DNA of 47,135 nucleotides from NCBI GenBank assembly GCA_017457545.1, contig JAFTHF010000001.1, positions 1-47,135 of the forward strand, written 5' to 3'. This DNA is from Clostridia bacterium (GTDB lineage Bacteria; Bacillota_A; Clostridia; Oscillospirales; CAG-272). The notes below the pieces were generated by a model. It saw only the letters and a program-made list of their open reading frames with translations. It made no database searches and had not been told where the DNA came from. This document shows, one piece after another, positions 37,301-43,509 of this stretch; the first letter of the stretch is position 1, and each line of letters begins with the position of its first letter. Made by a program: the position numbers and the translations under genes.

Positions 37301-37987
37301 GGTAAGGTTTATGACCTTGAGGTTGCCTCCGTGGGCGGTGCTTACACTATGGAGGGCGGCGGAAAAACAAGCCTTGACTTTATTTTTGCAAGCTCTCTTG
37401 GTACTACAAAGCAAATGAACACCTCCAACGTTACAACGGGCGGCTGGGAGGCTATGCCTCTCCGTGCTTGGCTTAACGGTAGATTCTATGATGCTCTGCC
37501 TATCCAGTGGCGACAGATTATCAAGCCTATCACCGTACAGCAGACTGCCGGTGATGCGTCTACTGAGCTGCAAGCCTGTGTTGATAAGGTAACATTGCCT
37601 AACTACCGTGAAATGTCCGGCACAACAAATGAGCCGTGGGTTTACTCCGGCAATCACATTACCTACTTTACCTCCAATCAGTCCCGTATTGCATTTAGGG
37701 GCGTTACTATTCCTCAGGACGCCACCTTCTATACGCAAAGCAACGATCCTACGTCTGTTTCGGGCCACAAAGTTAAAGAGGGTGATGTGTGGGTTGATAC
37801 CGGCAACAGCTCTATCGGTAAAATTTGGCATGAGGGCGAATGGTTGTCTGCGAGCTACTATTGGTTGCGTGATGCTTCTACCGGCAACACCACGTACTTT
37901 GCCGGTGTCTACTACAGCGGCCTCGTCAGCAGCGGCGGCGCCACCGCCAGCGCCAGCGGTGCGGTCCGCCCCCGCTTCTCTATCTAA
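31304..37987 (+). CDS. Giant receptor-binding tail protein, DGR target
   Basis: 2227 residues. Ala-rich coiled coil (about 40-155), a Gly-run linker (about 190), beta-rich domains, a LamG/concanavalin-like region (about 515-765), an LRR-like segment (about 1423-1540), two InlB/Flg_new-type repeats (about 1635-1780), a second LamG-like region (about 1843-2000) and a C-terminal C-type-lectin/FGE-like (DUF6273-like) domain. The last domain contains WEAMPLRAWLNG, then YYWLRD and ends AVRPRFSI; residues 2182-2226 are the DGR variable region. It is probably the adhesin recognising the host surface. Domain limits are by eye. AAAGGAGGG precedes the ATG. Confidence 0.88.
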   Translation: MPDRRIADFATLPEAKDDDLLLVSSEGETFNMKFGTFKEAVQGDADRAAASAAAAEASAKAAETLAGDANSKSAEALQRASSAEMAATTSDQAATRAANSAASAQGAAKAAQGYSSEAQQSAAQAEESAANAEKKADEAVKAVEDLEEQLDNVSIDKDDLGLEQDAESGYVYPTYKGERSVNGIPLASSGGGGGGSAHSVRLVNGGSSLSFSVASSAQTSLTVSFYEYYGSEQTTALGNLSVYYKLSTETEYKELTTKSGVAQGEPIPFDITSVLSAGNTTNVKIVAVGGESSLEKSLTFTVKCVEAYIESLTPAFPSDSLSTSVFTGNTTLTYQCVGKGLAKVVYFYIDGKLYNTVDVGTSNKVALTEPINLVGKYAYGVHDLMYYFETADGARSNVLHNIILFDNGSSSAPMIGVSKDLTAVDYGDEIKVDWVAYTPGQETTDSVKIRLYAVEGEEQVEYASSELVDVENQTVKTWSTSEYPASGTAYVELSSGSTKVTLEITVNAGSSEYNIEPVETGLVYAYESSGHSNNDSDRAEYGFDYTDSTGTATKIKAVNTGFNYASNGYISTENGVALRISGAAKHTIELPIFQTSYTDENGQTVRLESATGATVTTNGRTIEFVFTVREVTNRNAEIIKCMANDIGFVVTPQVCYLLSANGAKVQLDSTGFIENEENIAASYLQPNKRIHLAFVIEAIAPDGRQCISIYLNGKYAKSIPYDGNDRFTQGSYIVIGNNTCIVDLYSVRLYNRGLKEAEARQNAIAAMPTIKERLAVAADNDILTDDGDVDYSKAIKKYTCLKVTGELSNYKSQRKYGGLVLTKPDGNGGYVTEFALLGQDSEGQWYCSSKVQGTSSQKFMRKNYKFYLADASGKVKYALKGRDAQGNPLSIPESTLCYKIDYMSTDHANTLNANVADTLFTDLSVAQQEDSRYQNTIYGFRCLLFLEDPETGVITFAGDGMLNNDKGNSKSFGLECAGDTGNNTTRQKWEFLNNTHDICLFQSDRLLEVTDASASIYNKSVVGALESCYPDQGDLKDAGLEPNYDYIQVLFTWVLRRANFWTASTEVLSEPYTYNGKSYYTEREYRKAIFINEFDKHFNRNRALTYYAFIEFTALADNRAKNMFLRCENVKAENLVFTDPSVTALSDIIDSSTGEVDFEKIDWENSTFALWLTDLYDLDSCFGAENSGYLRVPYYAEWDYQLNGSYQFNGYQSYFWLMFEEAMAADIKTKVQELATNGLNYENFYRTHITESTEMMCAAVVNRDMSYKYHDPWTEGYWDYSVSETDPTFIQTSQYKYIQRGDRIYQKGDFMYSRSHMMYSKYQTAQFLNDNINFRAGVDVAQADTGITLEAMQALYLAVKYGDSGSVYVTNGKVFAGNRTTIKNTGNVGASDTVYLYSASDLTDIGDISAFRPYEVQLAKATRLKKLIIGSTASGYTNGRLSALDLSACALLTEINVSGCVSLTGTLDLTKNGLIEKVYAKNSGIAFVSLPNGGLLSVLHLPAVTNLTAQNQTGLTEFSCESYENINTLRVENTPIIPALDIIKGRIAQFTGGIRIIGVNADLGDDTSVLEQLVSTAAQGKYLNNNGVLSDDKTAYPHITGTVKISALGSALYAQLQACYPDLNIEYQQIIQQYTVTFVNYDGKVLHTQYILSGSGAVDPVEEGYISTPTRESSASTVYTYNGWDKGFASISTNTTIVATYTETPRTYTVTWKNIDGSILDTQTTEYGTEVVYSGETPYYRQYESVFAYYLFREWDKCTGCVVEDMTVTAIYDNISALPAVGTDLSAMSAVQIYGLRQAAVAGLAKMSDYAVLKDRTPIKMGYIPNYGNINSKVVAEEKVFDGLTYEDTGIQLLKEDTSWTIVVDCTFKDATNDQVMVGCMDESSFNGFQCRYNSGPSLRWGVNSLGTNRGVNREIMVLRHVKGELTATAYASRCYENAIGYSVINKSVATDTTATLTLGANKNEDGTITNYAKGVLHLCKIYYGDIGDAECRKIVAWPGKVYDLEVASVGGAYTMEGGGKTSLDFIFASSLGTTKQMNTSNVTTGGWEAMPLRAWLNGRFYDALPIQWRQIIKPITVQQTAGDASTELQACVDKVTLPNYREMSGTTNEPWVYSGNHITYFTSNQSRIAFRGVTIPQDATFYTQSNDPTSVSGHKVKEGDVWVDTGNSSIGKIWHEGEWLSASYYWLRDASTGNTTYFAGVYYSGLVSSGGATASASGAVRPRFSI
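37847..37980 (+). repeat. DGR variable region (VR)
   Basis: 134 bases matching the template at 38871-39004 without gaps. In the first 132 there are 23 differences, all at template A; the other 109 bases are identical. The 3' end (GCGGTCCGCCCCCG) is the GC-rich initiation of mutagenic homology. The last match is two codons before the stop. Confidence 0.96.
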
Positions 37988-37999
37988 AAAATCCTTTGG

Positions 38000-38028
38000 T
38001 ATCCGCCCGGCGTCAGTCCGGGCGGATA
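38000..38028 (+). other. Stem-loop just downstream of VR
   Basis: Perfect 11-bp inverted repeat (38000-38010 with 38018-38028), seven-base loop, 19 bases after VR. Without a clear U-tract, it resembles the hairpin/cruciform that assists target recognition in the Bordetella phage DGR, though a weak terminator is possible. Confidence 0.65.
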
Positions 38029-38053
38029 TTATGGGTATCACATGGAGGTTTTT

Positions 38054-38848
38054 ATGTCTGTACACAGAAGTAAGCGTAAGATAGCATTTTCTGAATTTGA
38101 AAGACAGGCAGTAACTTTGAAAAAGCATACGCACGAAAGAATATCTCACGTGCCTAACCGCTATAAGAAGTTTATCTGTCCTGACCTTTATGAGCTGACC
38201 GGGAGTATCTGCCGTGATGTTATCTATGCAAATGAGCAGACTGCAAGCGATCCTCAAAGATACGCCCTGAGGGTGCAGCTTCTCCATAATGCACTTGATA
38301 CGATACAGAGCCTACAAGCTCCGTTATGGTGCTTTTGGAATTTGCTCAGCTACAAGCCCTCCTCAATGCAGTGTTGGGTGGATTTGCTAAATCGTGAATC
38401 CGCTTTAATTATCGGCGTACTCAGAGAGGAGAGAAAATTTAACATGATTAAGGTATTACCTTATGAACAGATACAAAAAGCGGCTTTTCTTAAAAAGCTG
38501 TCTGAGCTTCAGAGGTACACATACGGGAAAATCGCACATGAGCCTTTATATCTGAAGGACTACCTGCTGGACGATATTAAGCGCTCCGTTGATAACGCCT
38601 TTACCTCTGCACTTTTCGGTAATTCTAAAATTCCCGAAACAAAGGCGGAATATCTCAACAGAACAAAGCACCTCCGGCATAGTCTGGACTCACTTAACCA
38701 CTTGCAACGTCCGCTATACGCATTGTGGAACATAAGTCAGCCCAGCGAAAATGTCATGGTGGAATGGTCTGCACTGATTGATGAGTGTATTACTTTGGTA
38801 CACAGTGTCATTGTGTCAGATCGTAAGCGGTTTTCTTCGCTGACTTAA
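38054..38848 (+). CDS. avd: DGR accessory protein: two Avd-like four-helix bundles in tandem
   Basis: 264 residues from ATG 38054, with GGAGG five bases upstream. In DGRs, Avd binds the reverse transcriptase and template RNA for cDNA synthesis. Known Avd is about 125 residues; here residues 12-128 and 142-258 look like two copies. Matching pairs include THERISHVP versus TYGKIAHEP, and HNALDTIQSLQAPLWCFWN versus HSLDSLNHLQRPLYALWN, offset about 130. Both are helical and basic. It lies between VR and TR, the usual avd position. That it is a fused duplicate Avd is my inference from these internal matches. Confidence 0.75.
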   Translation: MSVHRSKRKIAFSEFERQAVTLKKHTHERISHVPNRYKKFICPDLYELTGSICRDVIYANEQTASDPQRYALRVQLLHNALDTIQSLQAPLWCFWNLLSYKPSSMQCWVDLLNRESALIIGVLREERKFNMIKVLPYEQIQKAAFLKKLSELQRYTYGKIAHEPLYLKDYLLDDIKRSVDNAFTSALFGNSKIPETKAEYLNRTKHLRHSLDSLNHLQRPLYALWNISQPSENVMVEWSALIDECITLVHSVIVSDRKRFSSLT

Positions 38849-38870
38849 AACCTCACGGGCGGTATTCTAT

Positions 38871-39004
38871 TCTGCGAACAACTATTGGTTGCGTGATGCT
38901 TCTACCAGCAACACCACGAACTTTGCCAATGTCAACAACAACGGCAACGTCAACAACAACGGCAACAACGCCAGCAACAGCAATGCGGTCCGCCCCCGAT
39001 TCTC
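38871..39004 (+). repeat. DGR template repeat (TR)
   Basis: 134 bases, not part of a protein gene. The frame matching VR is dominated by AAC codons (41 A in 132 bases), the codon type that gives the widest amino-acid variety without stops when A is randomised. The 3' end differs from VR at one base in the GC-rich segment (A for C), the TR/VR distinction expected near the initiation site. Confidence 0.96.
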
Positions 39005-39298
39005 AAATTTAGAGTAACCATGTATAAGGGTGAAGAGATATAAAAATTATGAGAAGGAGAATACAGCCCTCCACGGTAAAGTGGTAAATATACAGTCGGC
39101 TGCTTTAAGCTGACTACGCCGCGTCGGTGGCCCTGATGCAGTCGGAAGGACGCTTCTTGCATGGCAGAGGATTGAGCATTATCCTCTGTTTCATTTCCGG
39201 CACTGCCTACCTGCCAGACAATGCTTACTATATCAGCAGGACGGGAGTAGACGATCAACGCTGTAGGCTGAGGCACTTGAGCCTCAGTCTGCGGTGTT
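38871..39298 (+). ncRNA. DGR template RNA (TR plus structured 3' region)
   Basis: The transcript through TR and the 469-base gap to the RT gene has no convincing protein gene. After TR it can fold into 39095-39101/39108-39114 (7 bp), 39136-39140/39158-39162 (5 bp), 39166-39172/39181-39187 (7 bp) and the long hairpin at 39257. DGR reverse transcriptases need such a region next to TR as their RNA partner. 5' and 3' ends are not known. Confidence 0.75.
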
Positions 39299-39303
39299 TT
39301 TAT
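39257..39303 (+). terminator. Long hairpin between TR RNA and RT gene (terminator-like)
   Basis: 18-bp stem (39257-39274 with 39281-39298, four G-U) with six-base loop, then TTTATTT. It could end the template RNA or regulate RT expression. The RT ribosome binding site starts a few bases later. Confidence 0.6.
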
Positions 39304-39317
39304 TTGGAGGAATAGCA

Positions 39318-40532
39318 TTGACAAACAATGAACGAATACAAGCACGTATAGCACGTGATAAGCAAAGAAAGCTCAATAGGGATATGGAAAGAGCTAAGCA
39401 GTACGGTGATTTTGATAGCGTTGTTACGCTTCAGCACCTACAGAAATCTCTTAACAAGCGTGTGCGCGGTACAAGCTGGAAAGGCAGTGTGCAAGCCTAT
39501 GTTTCTCACGCCGTTGTGAAAAACTACAGGGCTAAGCAGTGCATAAGTGCCGGCAGACTGCCGGACTCCTTTAAGGTACGCAGTATGACGCTCACTGAGA
39601 GGGGCAAGCTCAGAAATATTCAAATGGTAGATATTGAATCAAGAGTAATACAGGGTTGCCTGTGTGATGATGCTCTTATGCCTACTTTGCAGCCTACTTT
39701 AATTTATGATAATCCTGCAAGTATAAAGGACAAAGGCGTTAGCTTTGCCAGACGGCGCTTAGATTATCATTTACAGCAGCAAATCCGCAAAAGCGGTACT
39801 GATTTTTACATTGCAACTTTTGACTTTAAGGGCTTTTTCGATAGCGTCCGGCACAGCCTGTGCTTTGAAACTATGAAGCCGCAGTGCTTTGACAGTCGAA
39901 TTATTGACCTTGTTATGAGGATCATACGCAAATACAAAGAGAGCCTACTAAGGTTTATCAAAGACGAAAAGGAGCGTAACCGCATAGCTGAGGCTCTGCG
40001 GAACATGGAGGGTGTCGGTATCACACTGGGTAGTCAAATATCTCAGATTATGGCACTTGTCGCACCTAACAAGCTGGATCACCTTATAAAAGAGGTATTC
40101 AGTATCAAGCCGTATATCCGCTATATGGATGACGGCGTTATCCTCCACAAAGACAAATCTTTTCTTGAAAAAGTGCTGTCAGTTTTCGCTGAGATTGCTT
40201 CGGCTCTCGGTCTGCGTCTGAATGAGGCAAAGACACGTATTGTGAAAGCTACACAGGGCTTCACATTTCTAAAGATACGGTACAAGGTAACAAAGACGGG
40301 CCACGTGATTAAGAAAATCGCAAAGGCAAGTATTGTCCGTATGCGCCGTAAGCTGAAGAAATTTGTAAGAAAAGTCAAAGAGGGACGAATGACGCTTGAT
40401 GACGTTTTCGTAGCCTTCAAGTCTTGGCTGGGATATGTGAAAATCGCACGGACTTACCGTGCGCGTAAAAGTATAATCCAAAGGTATAACACCTTTTTCA
40501 ATAACTACAGGATGAAAGGAGTAAAGGCATGA
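39318..40532 (+). CDS. DGR reverse transcriptase
   Basis: 404 residues from TTG 39318; GGAGG ends seven bases upstream and no better ATG is in frame (ATG 39294 precedes this site). FDFKGFFDS at 168-176 supplies the first catalytic Asp, LGSQISQ at 237-243 is the DGR-specific form of the usual QGxxxSP motif, and YMDD at 269-272 is the active site. A basic thumb-like C-terminus follows. It makes error-prone cDNA at A positions from the TR RNA. Overlaps the next gene by four bases (ATGA). Confidence 0.95.
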   Translation: MTNNERIQARIARDKQRKLNRDMERAKQYGDFDSVVTLQHLQKSLNKRVRGTSWKGSVQAYVSHAVVKNYRAKQCISAGRLPDSFKVRSMTLTERGKLRNIQMVDIESRVIQGCLCDDALMPTLQPTLIYDNPASIKDKGVSFARRRLDYHLQQQIRKSGTDFYIATFDFKGFFDSVRHSLCFETMKPQCFDSRIIDLVMRIIRKYKESLLRFIKDEKERNRIAEALRNMEGVGITLGSQISQIMALVAPNKLDHLIKEVFSIKPYIRYMDDGVILHKDKSFLEKVLSVFAEIASALGLRLNEAKTRIVKATQGFTFLKIRYKVTKTGHVIKKIAKASIVRMRRKLKKFVRKVKEGRMTLDDVFVAFKSWLGYVKIARTYRARKSIIQRYNTFFNNYRMKGVKA

Positions 40533-41002
40533 TTTACTACAAGGTCATTAAAGACGGAGAGGTTATTGACGTAAACCACGTATTCCTCAAATGGCAGCGC
40601 AAGCACAATATTATGCTTGCCTGTGAAGCTGTGGAAGGTCAGTTTATTCAATCCTCAGACGGCAACAACATTTGGCGTGTCGATTGGCTTAACCGTCTGC
40701 CTGAGGACTTTCCCGGCAGCTATGAATCTATTGAGGCTGTGGAGATCACTGCTGAAGAGTATGAGGAGCTGAGGGAAAAGCTGGAGCTTGGGGAAACGGT
40801 GGAGGATAACACCGGCTCTGAGGAACAGCCTGACACGGGAGAAACCGAAACGCCGGAAACACCTACGGAGGAGGTAATGTCTGCAACCGCTATGCGCCTC
40901 CGTATCAAAGATTTGGAGGGTACTGTGGCTGCTCTTGTAGAGAGTAACAAAGCCCTCACAGATGAATTGCAGGCAGCAAAAATCATTTTGGGGGTGGAGT
41001 AA
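40529..41002 (+). CDS. Tail-associated protein with acidic linker and coiled coil
   Basis: 157 residues: a small N-terminal domain (about 1-70), then a Glu/Thr/Pro-rich linker (about 85-118) and a C-terminal coiled coil (IKDLEGTVAALVESNKAL). Coupled to the RT gene by ATGA overlap although functionally it belongs with tail genes. Role unknown. Confidence 0.65.
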   Translation: MIYYKVIKDGEVIDVNHVFLKWQRKHNIMLACEAVEGQFIQSSDGNNIWRVDWLNRLPEDFPGSYESIEAVEITAEEYEELREKLELGETVEDNTGSEEQPDTGETETPETPTEEVMSATAMRLRIKDLEGTVAALVESNKALTDELQAAKIILGVE

Positions 41003-41413
41003 ATGAAACTTAGCGATTTAGCAAGGCAGCTCCGCCCTCTCATTGAAAAAGGCGTACAGAGCCTCACTGATAATGAGGCTCTTACCGCTGTAACACTGTT
41101 TCCTGCGTGGCAGGCTAACACCGCCTATACCGCAGGACAGCGTGTACAATACAACGGCACTCTGTACTCAGTATTGCAGGATCATACCTCTCAGGCAGAC
41201 TGGACGCCCACAGCGGCAGCAAGTCTGTTTGCAAAGGTCCTTATCCCTGACGCTAACGTTATTCCCGATTGGGAGCAGCCCGGTAGCACTAACCCCTATA
41301 TGAAGGGTGATAAAGTGCGCTTTGAGGGTACTGTCTACGAAAGCGTTATAGATAACAATGTATGGTCGCCGTCTGCTTATCCGGCAGGCTGGAAGGCTGT
41401 AACTACTGAGTAA
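41003..41413 (+). CDS. Carbohydrate-binding (CBM5/12-like) tail protein
   Basis: 136 residues. Contains two copies of the chitin-binding-type module: WQANTAYTAGQRVQYNGTLYSV with HTSQADWTP (AYxxGxxVxYxGxxYxxxxxH...W pattern), then MKGDKVRFEGTVYESVIDNNVWSP. Such modules bind polysaccharide and are common in phage tail tips before lysis genes. Starts directly after the preceding stop. Confidence 0.8.
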   Translation: MKLSDLARQLRPLIEKGVQSLTDNEALTAVTLFPAWQANTAYTAGQRVQYNGTLYSVLQDHTSQADWTPTAAASLFAKVLIPDANVIPDWEQPGSTNPYMKGDKVRFEGTVYESVIDNNVWSPSAYPAGWKAVTTE

Positions 41414-41426
41414 AGGAGGTACACCA

Positions 41427-41801
41427 ATGTATGTAGACGCACAGACGATTATCTTAGGTGGCAGTCTGCTTGCGGCTATTTCAGCATTTGTAGCTCTTGC
41501 GTGGAAGCTCTTTAAGTGGATCAACCACCAAAAAGAGCAAGACGTGGAAATTGCCAAAAACAAAGCACACACCGAAAAAGAAATCAAGCGTGTTGAGCAA
41601 AAAGTGGATGATGAAATCCGCAAATTGCGCGACAGGCACATTAAAGATCAGTCAGGCATACAGGAGGAGCAGACGCTTGTTATCTACGGACTGCTTGCCT
41701 GTCTTAAAGGTCTTGCTGAGCAGGGCTGCGACGGCCCTGTATCTGAGGCCATTGACAAGATCGAAAAGCATATCAACTTAAAAGCCCATGAACATCAGTA
41801 A
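41427..41801 (+). CDS. Holin-like membrane/coiled-coil protein
   Basis: 124 residues: one N-terminal membrane segment (about 8-28) then a long charged coiled coil (about 33-85). This resembles XhlA-like or holin-associated proteins placed before endolysins. Strong AAAGGAGGT. Could assist the LLH-type holin downstream. Confidence 0.65.
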   Translation: MYVDAQTIILGGSLLAAISAFVALAWKLFKWINHQKEQDVEIAKNKAHTEKEIKRVEQKVDDEIRKLRDRHIKDQSGIQEEQTLVIYGLLACLKGLAEQGCDGPVSEAIDKIEKHINLKAHEHQ

Positions 41802-41816
41802 AGGAGTGATTGAAAC

Positions 41817-42809
41817 ATGGCACTGAAAATCATTGAGAAGATCCTCACCAAAAACCCCTGCTATATCGCAGGCAGAAAAATCACCGTAAAGGGCCTTATG
41901 CTCCACTCGGTAGGCTGTCCTCAGCCGTCTGCTATGGTGTTTGTGAACAACTGGAATCCTCCGGCTAATGGCCGTGAGGTATGTGTCCACGGCTTCATTG
42001 ATGCCAACACGGGAGAGGTTTATCAGACCTTGCCGTGGGATCATAGAGGCTGGCACGGCGGCGGCAGCTCTAACAACACCCATATTGGCGTTGAAATGTG
42101 TGAGCCTGCGTGTATCAAGTACACAGGCGGCTCTACTTTCACCTGTTCTGATACCGCTACCGCAAAGGCGGCGGTTAAGCGCACCTATGAGGCAGCGGTT
42201 GAGCTGTTTGCGTTCCTCTGCAAGCAGTACAAACTTGATCCTCTGGCTGACGGTGTTATCATCAGTCATAAGGAGGGCCACAAGAGAGGTATTGCAAGCA
42301 ATCACGGCGATCCTGAGCATCTGTGGACTCAGCTCAAGACCGGTTATACTATGGACGGCTTCAGGAAGGACGTCAAAGCGGCTATGGCAGAAGAGGAAAA
42401 GCCTACTGCTCCTGCTACTCCTAAGGTGCTGTACCGTGTTCAGGTCGGTGCTTACAGAGTTAAGTCCAACGCAGACGCTCAGCTCAAGAAGGTAAAGGCT
42501 GCCGGCTTTGATACCTATATGGTACAGGCAGGCGGACTCTACAAAATTCAGGTGGGTGCTTATTCCGTCAAGGCTAACGCTGAAGCTATGCTCAAGAAGG
42601 TCAAGGCTAAGGGCTTCAGTGCTTATATCACTACCGCTACCGGCACTGCCGTTGCCGCCACCACGGCTGCGAAAAAGTCTATTGACGAAATCGCAAAAGA
42701 GGTTATCAAGGGCAAGTGGGGCAACGGAGCTGAGCGTAAGCAGAAGCTCACCGCTGCCGGGTACAACTACAGCGCTGTGCAGAAGCGTGTAAACGAACTG
42801 TGCAAATAA
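41817..42809 (+). CDS. Endolysin: N-acetylmuramoyl-L-alanine amidase with SPOR and Cpl-7 domains
   Basis: 330 residues. Amidase_2 domain (about 20-190): zinc ligands include H30 in MLHSVG and late SHKEGH/HGDPEHLW histidines, with GVEMCE between. A SPOR domain (about 205-275, two VQVGAYxVK/IQVGAYxVK halves) and a Cpl-7-type C-terminus (about 287-330: IDEIAKEVIKGKWGNG) bind cell wall. It cleaves peptidoglycan at lysis. AAAGGAGTG precedes the start; the holin follows. Confidence 0.93.
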   Translation: MALKIIEKILTKNPCYIAGRKITVKGLMLHSVGCPQPSAMVFVNNWNPPANGREVCVHGFIDANTGEVYQTLPWDHRGWHGGGSSNNTHIGVEMCEPACIKYTGGSTFTCSDTATAKAAVKRTYEAAVELFAFLCKQYKLDPLADGVIISHKEGHKRGIASNHGDPEHLWTQLKTGYTMDGFRKDVKAAMAEEEKPTAPATPKVLYRVQVGAYRVKSNADAQLKKVKAAGFDTYMVQAGGLYKIQVGAYSVKANAEAMLKKVKAKGFSAYITTATGTAVAATTAAKKSIDEIAKEVIKGKWGNGAERKQKLTAAGYNYSAVQKRVNELCK

Positions 42810-42830
42810 ATAATAAGGAAGGTATCTACT

Positions 42831-43181
42831 ATGAACGCTTTTATTTCTGAGTTTATCGCAAACTACGGTATGCAGATTCTCTACGCTATCTTTACCGCTA
42901 TTGCCGGTTATATCGGCTTTGTGGTAAAGAGCCTCTATCAGAAGTACGTCAATGACGCCACCAAAAAGGCGGTTGTCAAAACCTGCGTACAGGCTGTAGA
43001 GCAGCTTTACACTGATCTGCACGGACAGGATAAGTACAACAAGGTTGTAGAATCCGTGTCTGAAATGTTGACCGAAAAAGGCATTACTATTACTGAGATT
43101 GAGCTGAAGATGCTCATTGAAGCCGCAGTTGGTGAGTTTAATAAGGTGTTTGAGAGTACAACTGAGGTAGCAAAAGAATAA
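42831..43181 (+). CDS. Phage holin, LLH family
   Basis: 116 residues. One membrane segment near the N-terminus (about 10-35), then a charged helical domain with VVKTCVQAVEQLY and a C-terminal EAAVGEFNK, matching LLH-type holins (Phage_holin_6_1). Times lysis by permeabilising the membrane for the amidase just upstream. AAGGAAGG precedes the start. Confidence 0.85.
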   Translation: MNAFISEFIANYGMQILYAIFTAIAGYIGFVVKSLYQKYVNDATKKAVVKTCVQAVEQLYTDLHGQDKYNKVVESVSEMLTEKGITITEIELKMLIEAAVGEFNKVFESTTEVAKE

Positions 43182-43182
43182 C

Positions 43183-43318
43183 TGTTACAAACACTGTAAC
43201 GGCTGGGGAATGTGTAACACCTAAGCCGTTACAGTGTTACAGTGCTGTTACTATGTTTGTAACACCTTAAAACCCCTTGATTTATCGGCATTTTTGGTAC
43301 AAGTGTTACAGTGTTACA
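43183..43318 (+). repeat. GTGTTACA/TGTAACAC repeat array, copy 2
   Basis: TGTAACAC at 43213 and 43258, GTGTTACA at 43234 and as a tandem pair at 43303/43311, plus partial units at 43183, 43195, 43228 and 43246. As in copy 1, TGTAACACCTAAG leads. The final tandem pair starts 45 bases (44 in copy 1) after the last TGTAACAC and is followed by exactly 12 bases and AAAGTA. The 328-base gap 43182-43509 holds only this array and terminators. Confidence 0.88.
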
Positions 43319-43400
43319 CTATTTTCTAATAAAGTACCAAAAATAAAGAGAGTAAAGCGGTTTTTACGCCATAGCGCCCATATATACGGAAATTTATAGG

Positions 43401-43446
43401 AAAAAGCCCCGTGAGTGTAACACTATGCACTCATGGGGCTTTTTTT
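43401..43446 (+). terminator. Rho-independent terminator of the late/lysis operon
   Basis: 13-bp stem (43405-43417 with 43428-43440, one G-U), ten-base loop, T7 run; A-run on the 5' side may make it bidirectional. The loop includes another GTGTAACAC-like sequence. Confidence 0.9.
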
Positions 43447-43509
43447 CGTGTCAATTTTTCTTCGGGCTACACAATACCCCCTAAAAAATGATTTAGGGGG
43501 AGGGGGCTA

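Noticed and set aside
37982..37987. Counting the last VR codons as part of the DGR homology
   Set aside because: After base 37981 a non-A difference appears, so homology ends near 37980.
38871..39018. TR read as a protein-coding exon
   Set aside because: There is no start codon or ribosome site in frame; the codon-like pattern reflects its role as template for the VR.
38950..39354. Leftward frame across the template repeat and RNA region
   Set aside because: It is antisense to TR and the structured RNA, has no ribosome site, and its composition is explained by the repeated AAC/GGC triplets of TR.
41003..41413. A second DGR variable region in the carbohydrate-binding tail protein
   Set aside because: No match to TR can be seen; its repeats are ordinary CBM modules.
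43477..43500. CCCCCTAAA/TTTAGGGGG hairpin as terminator of the repressor gene
   Set aside because: The 9-bp stem is real but no U-tract follows on the minus strand; the A-rich 5' side of the 43401 hairpin could serve instead.
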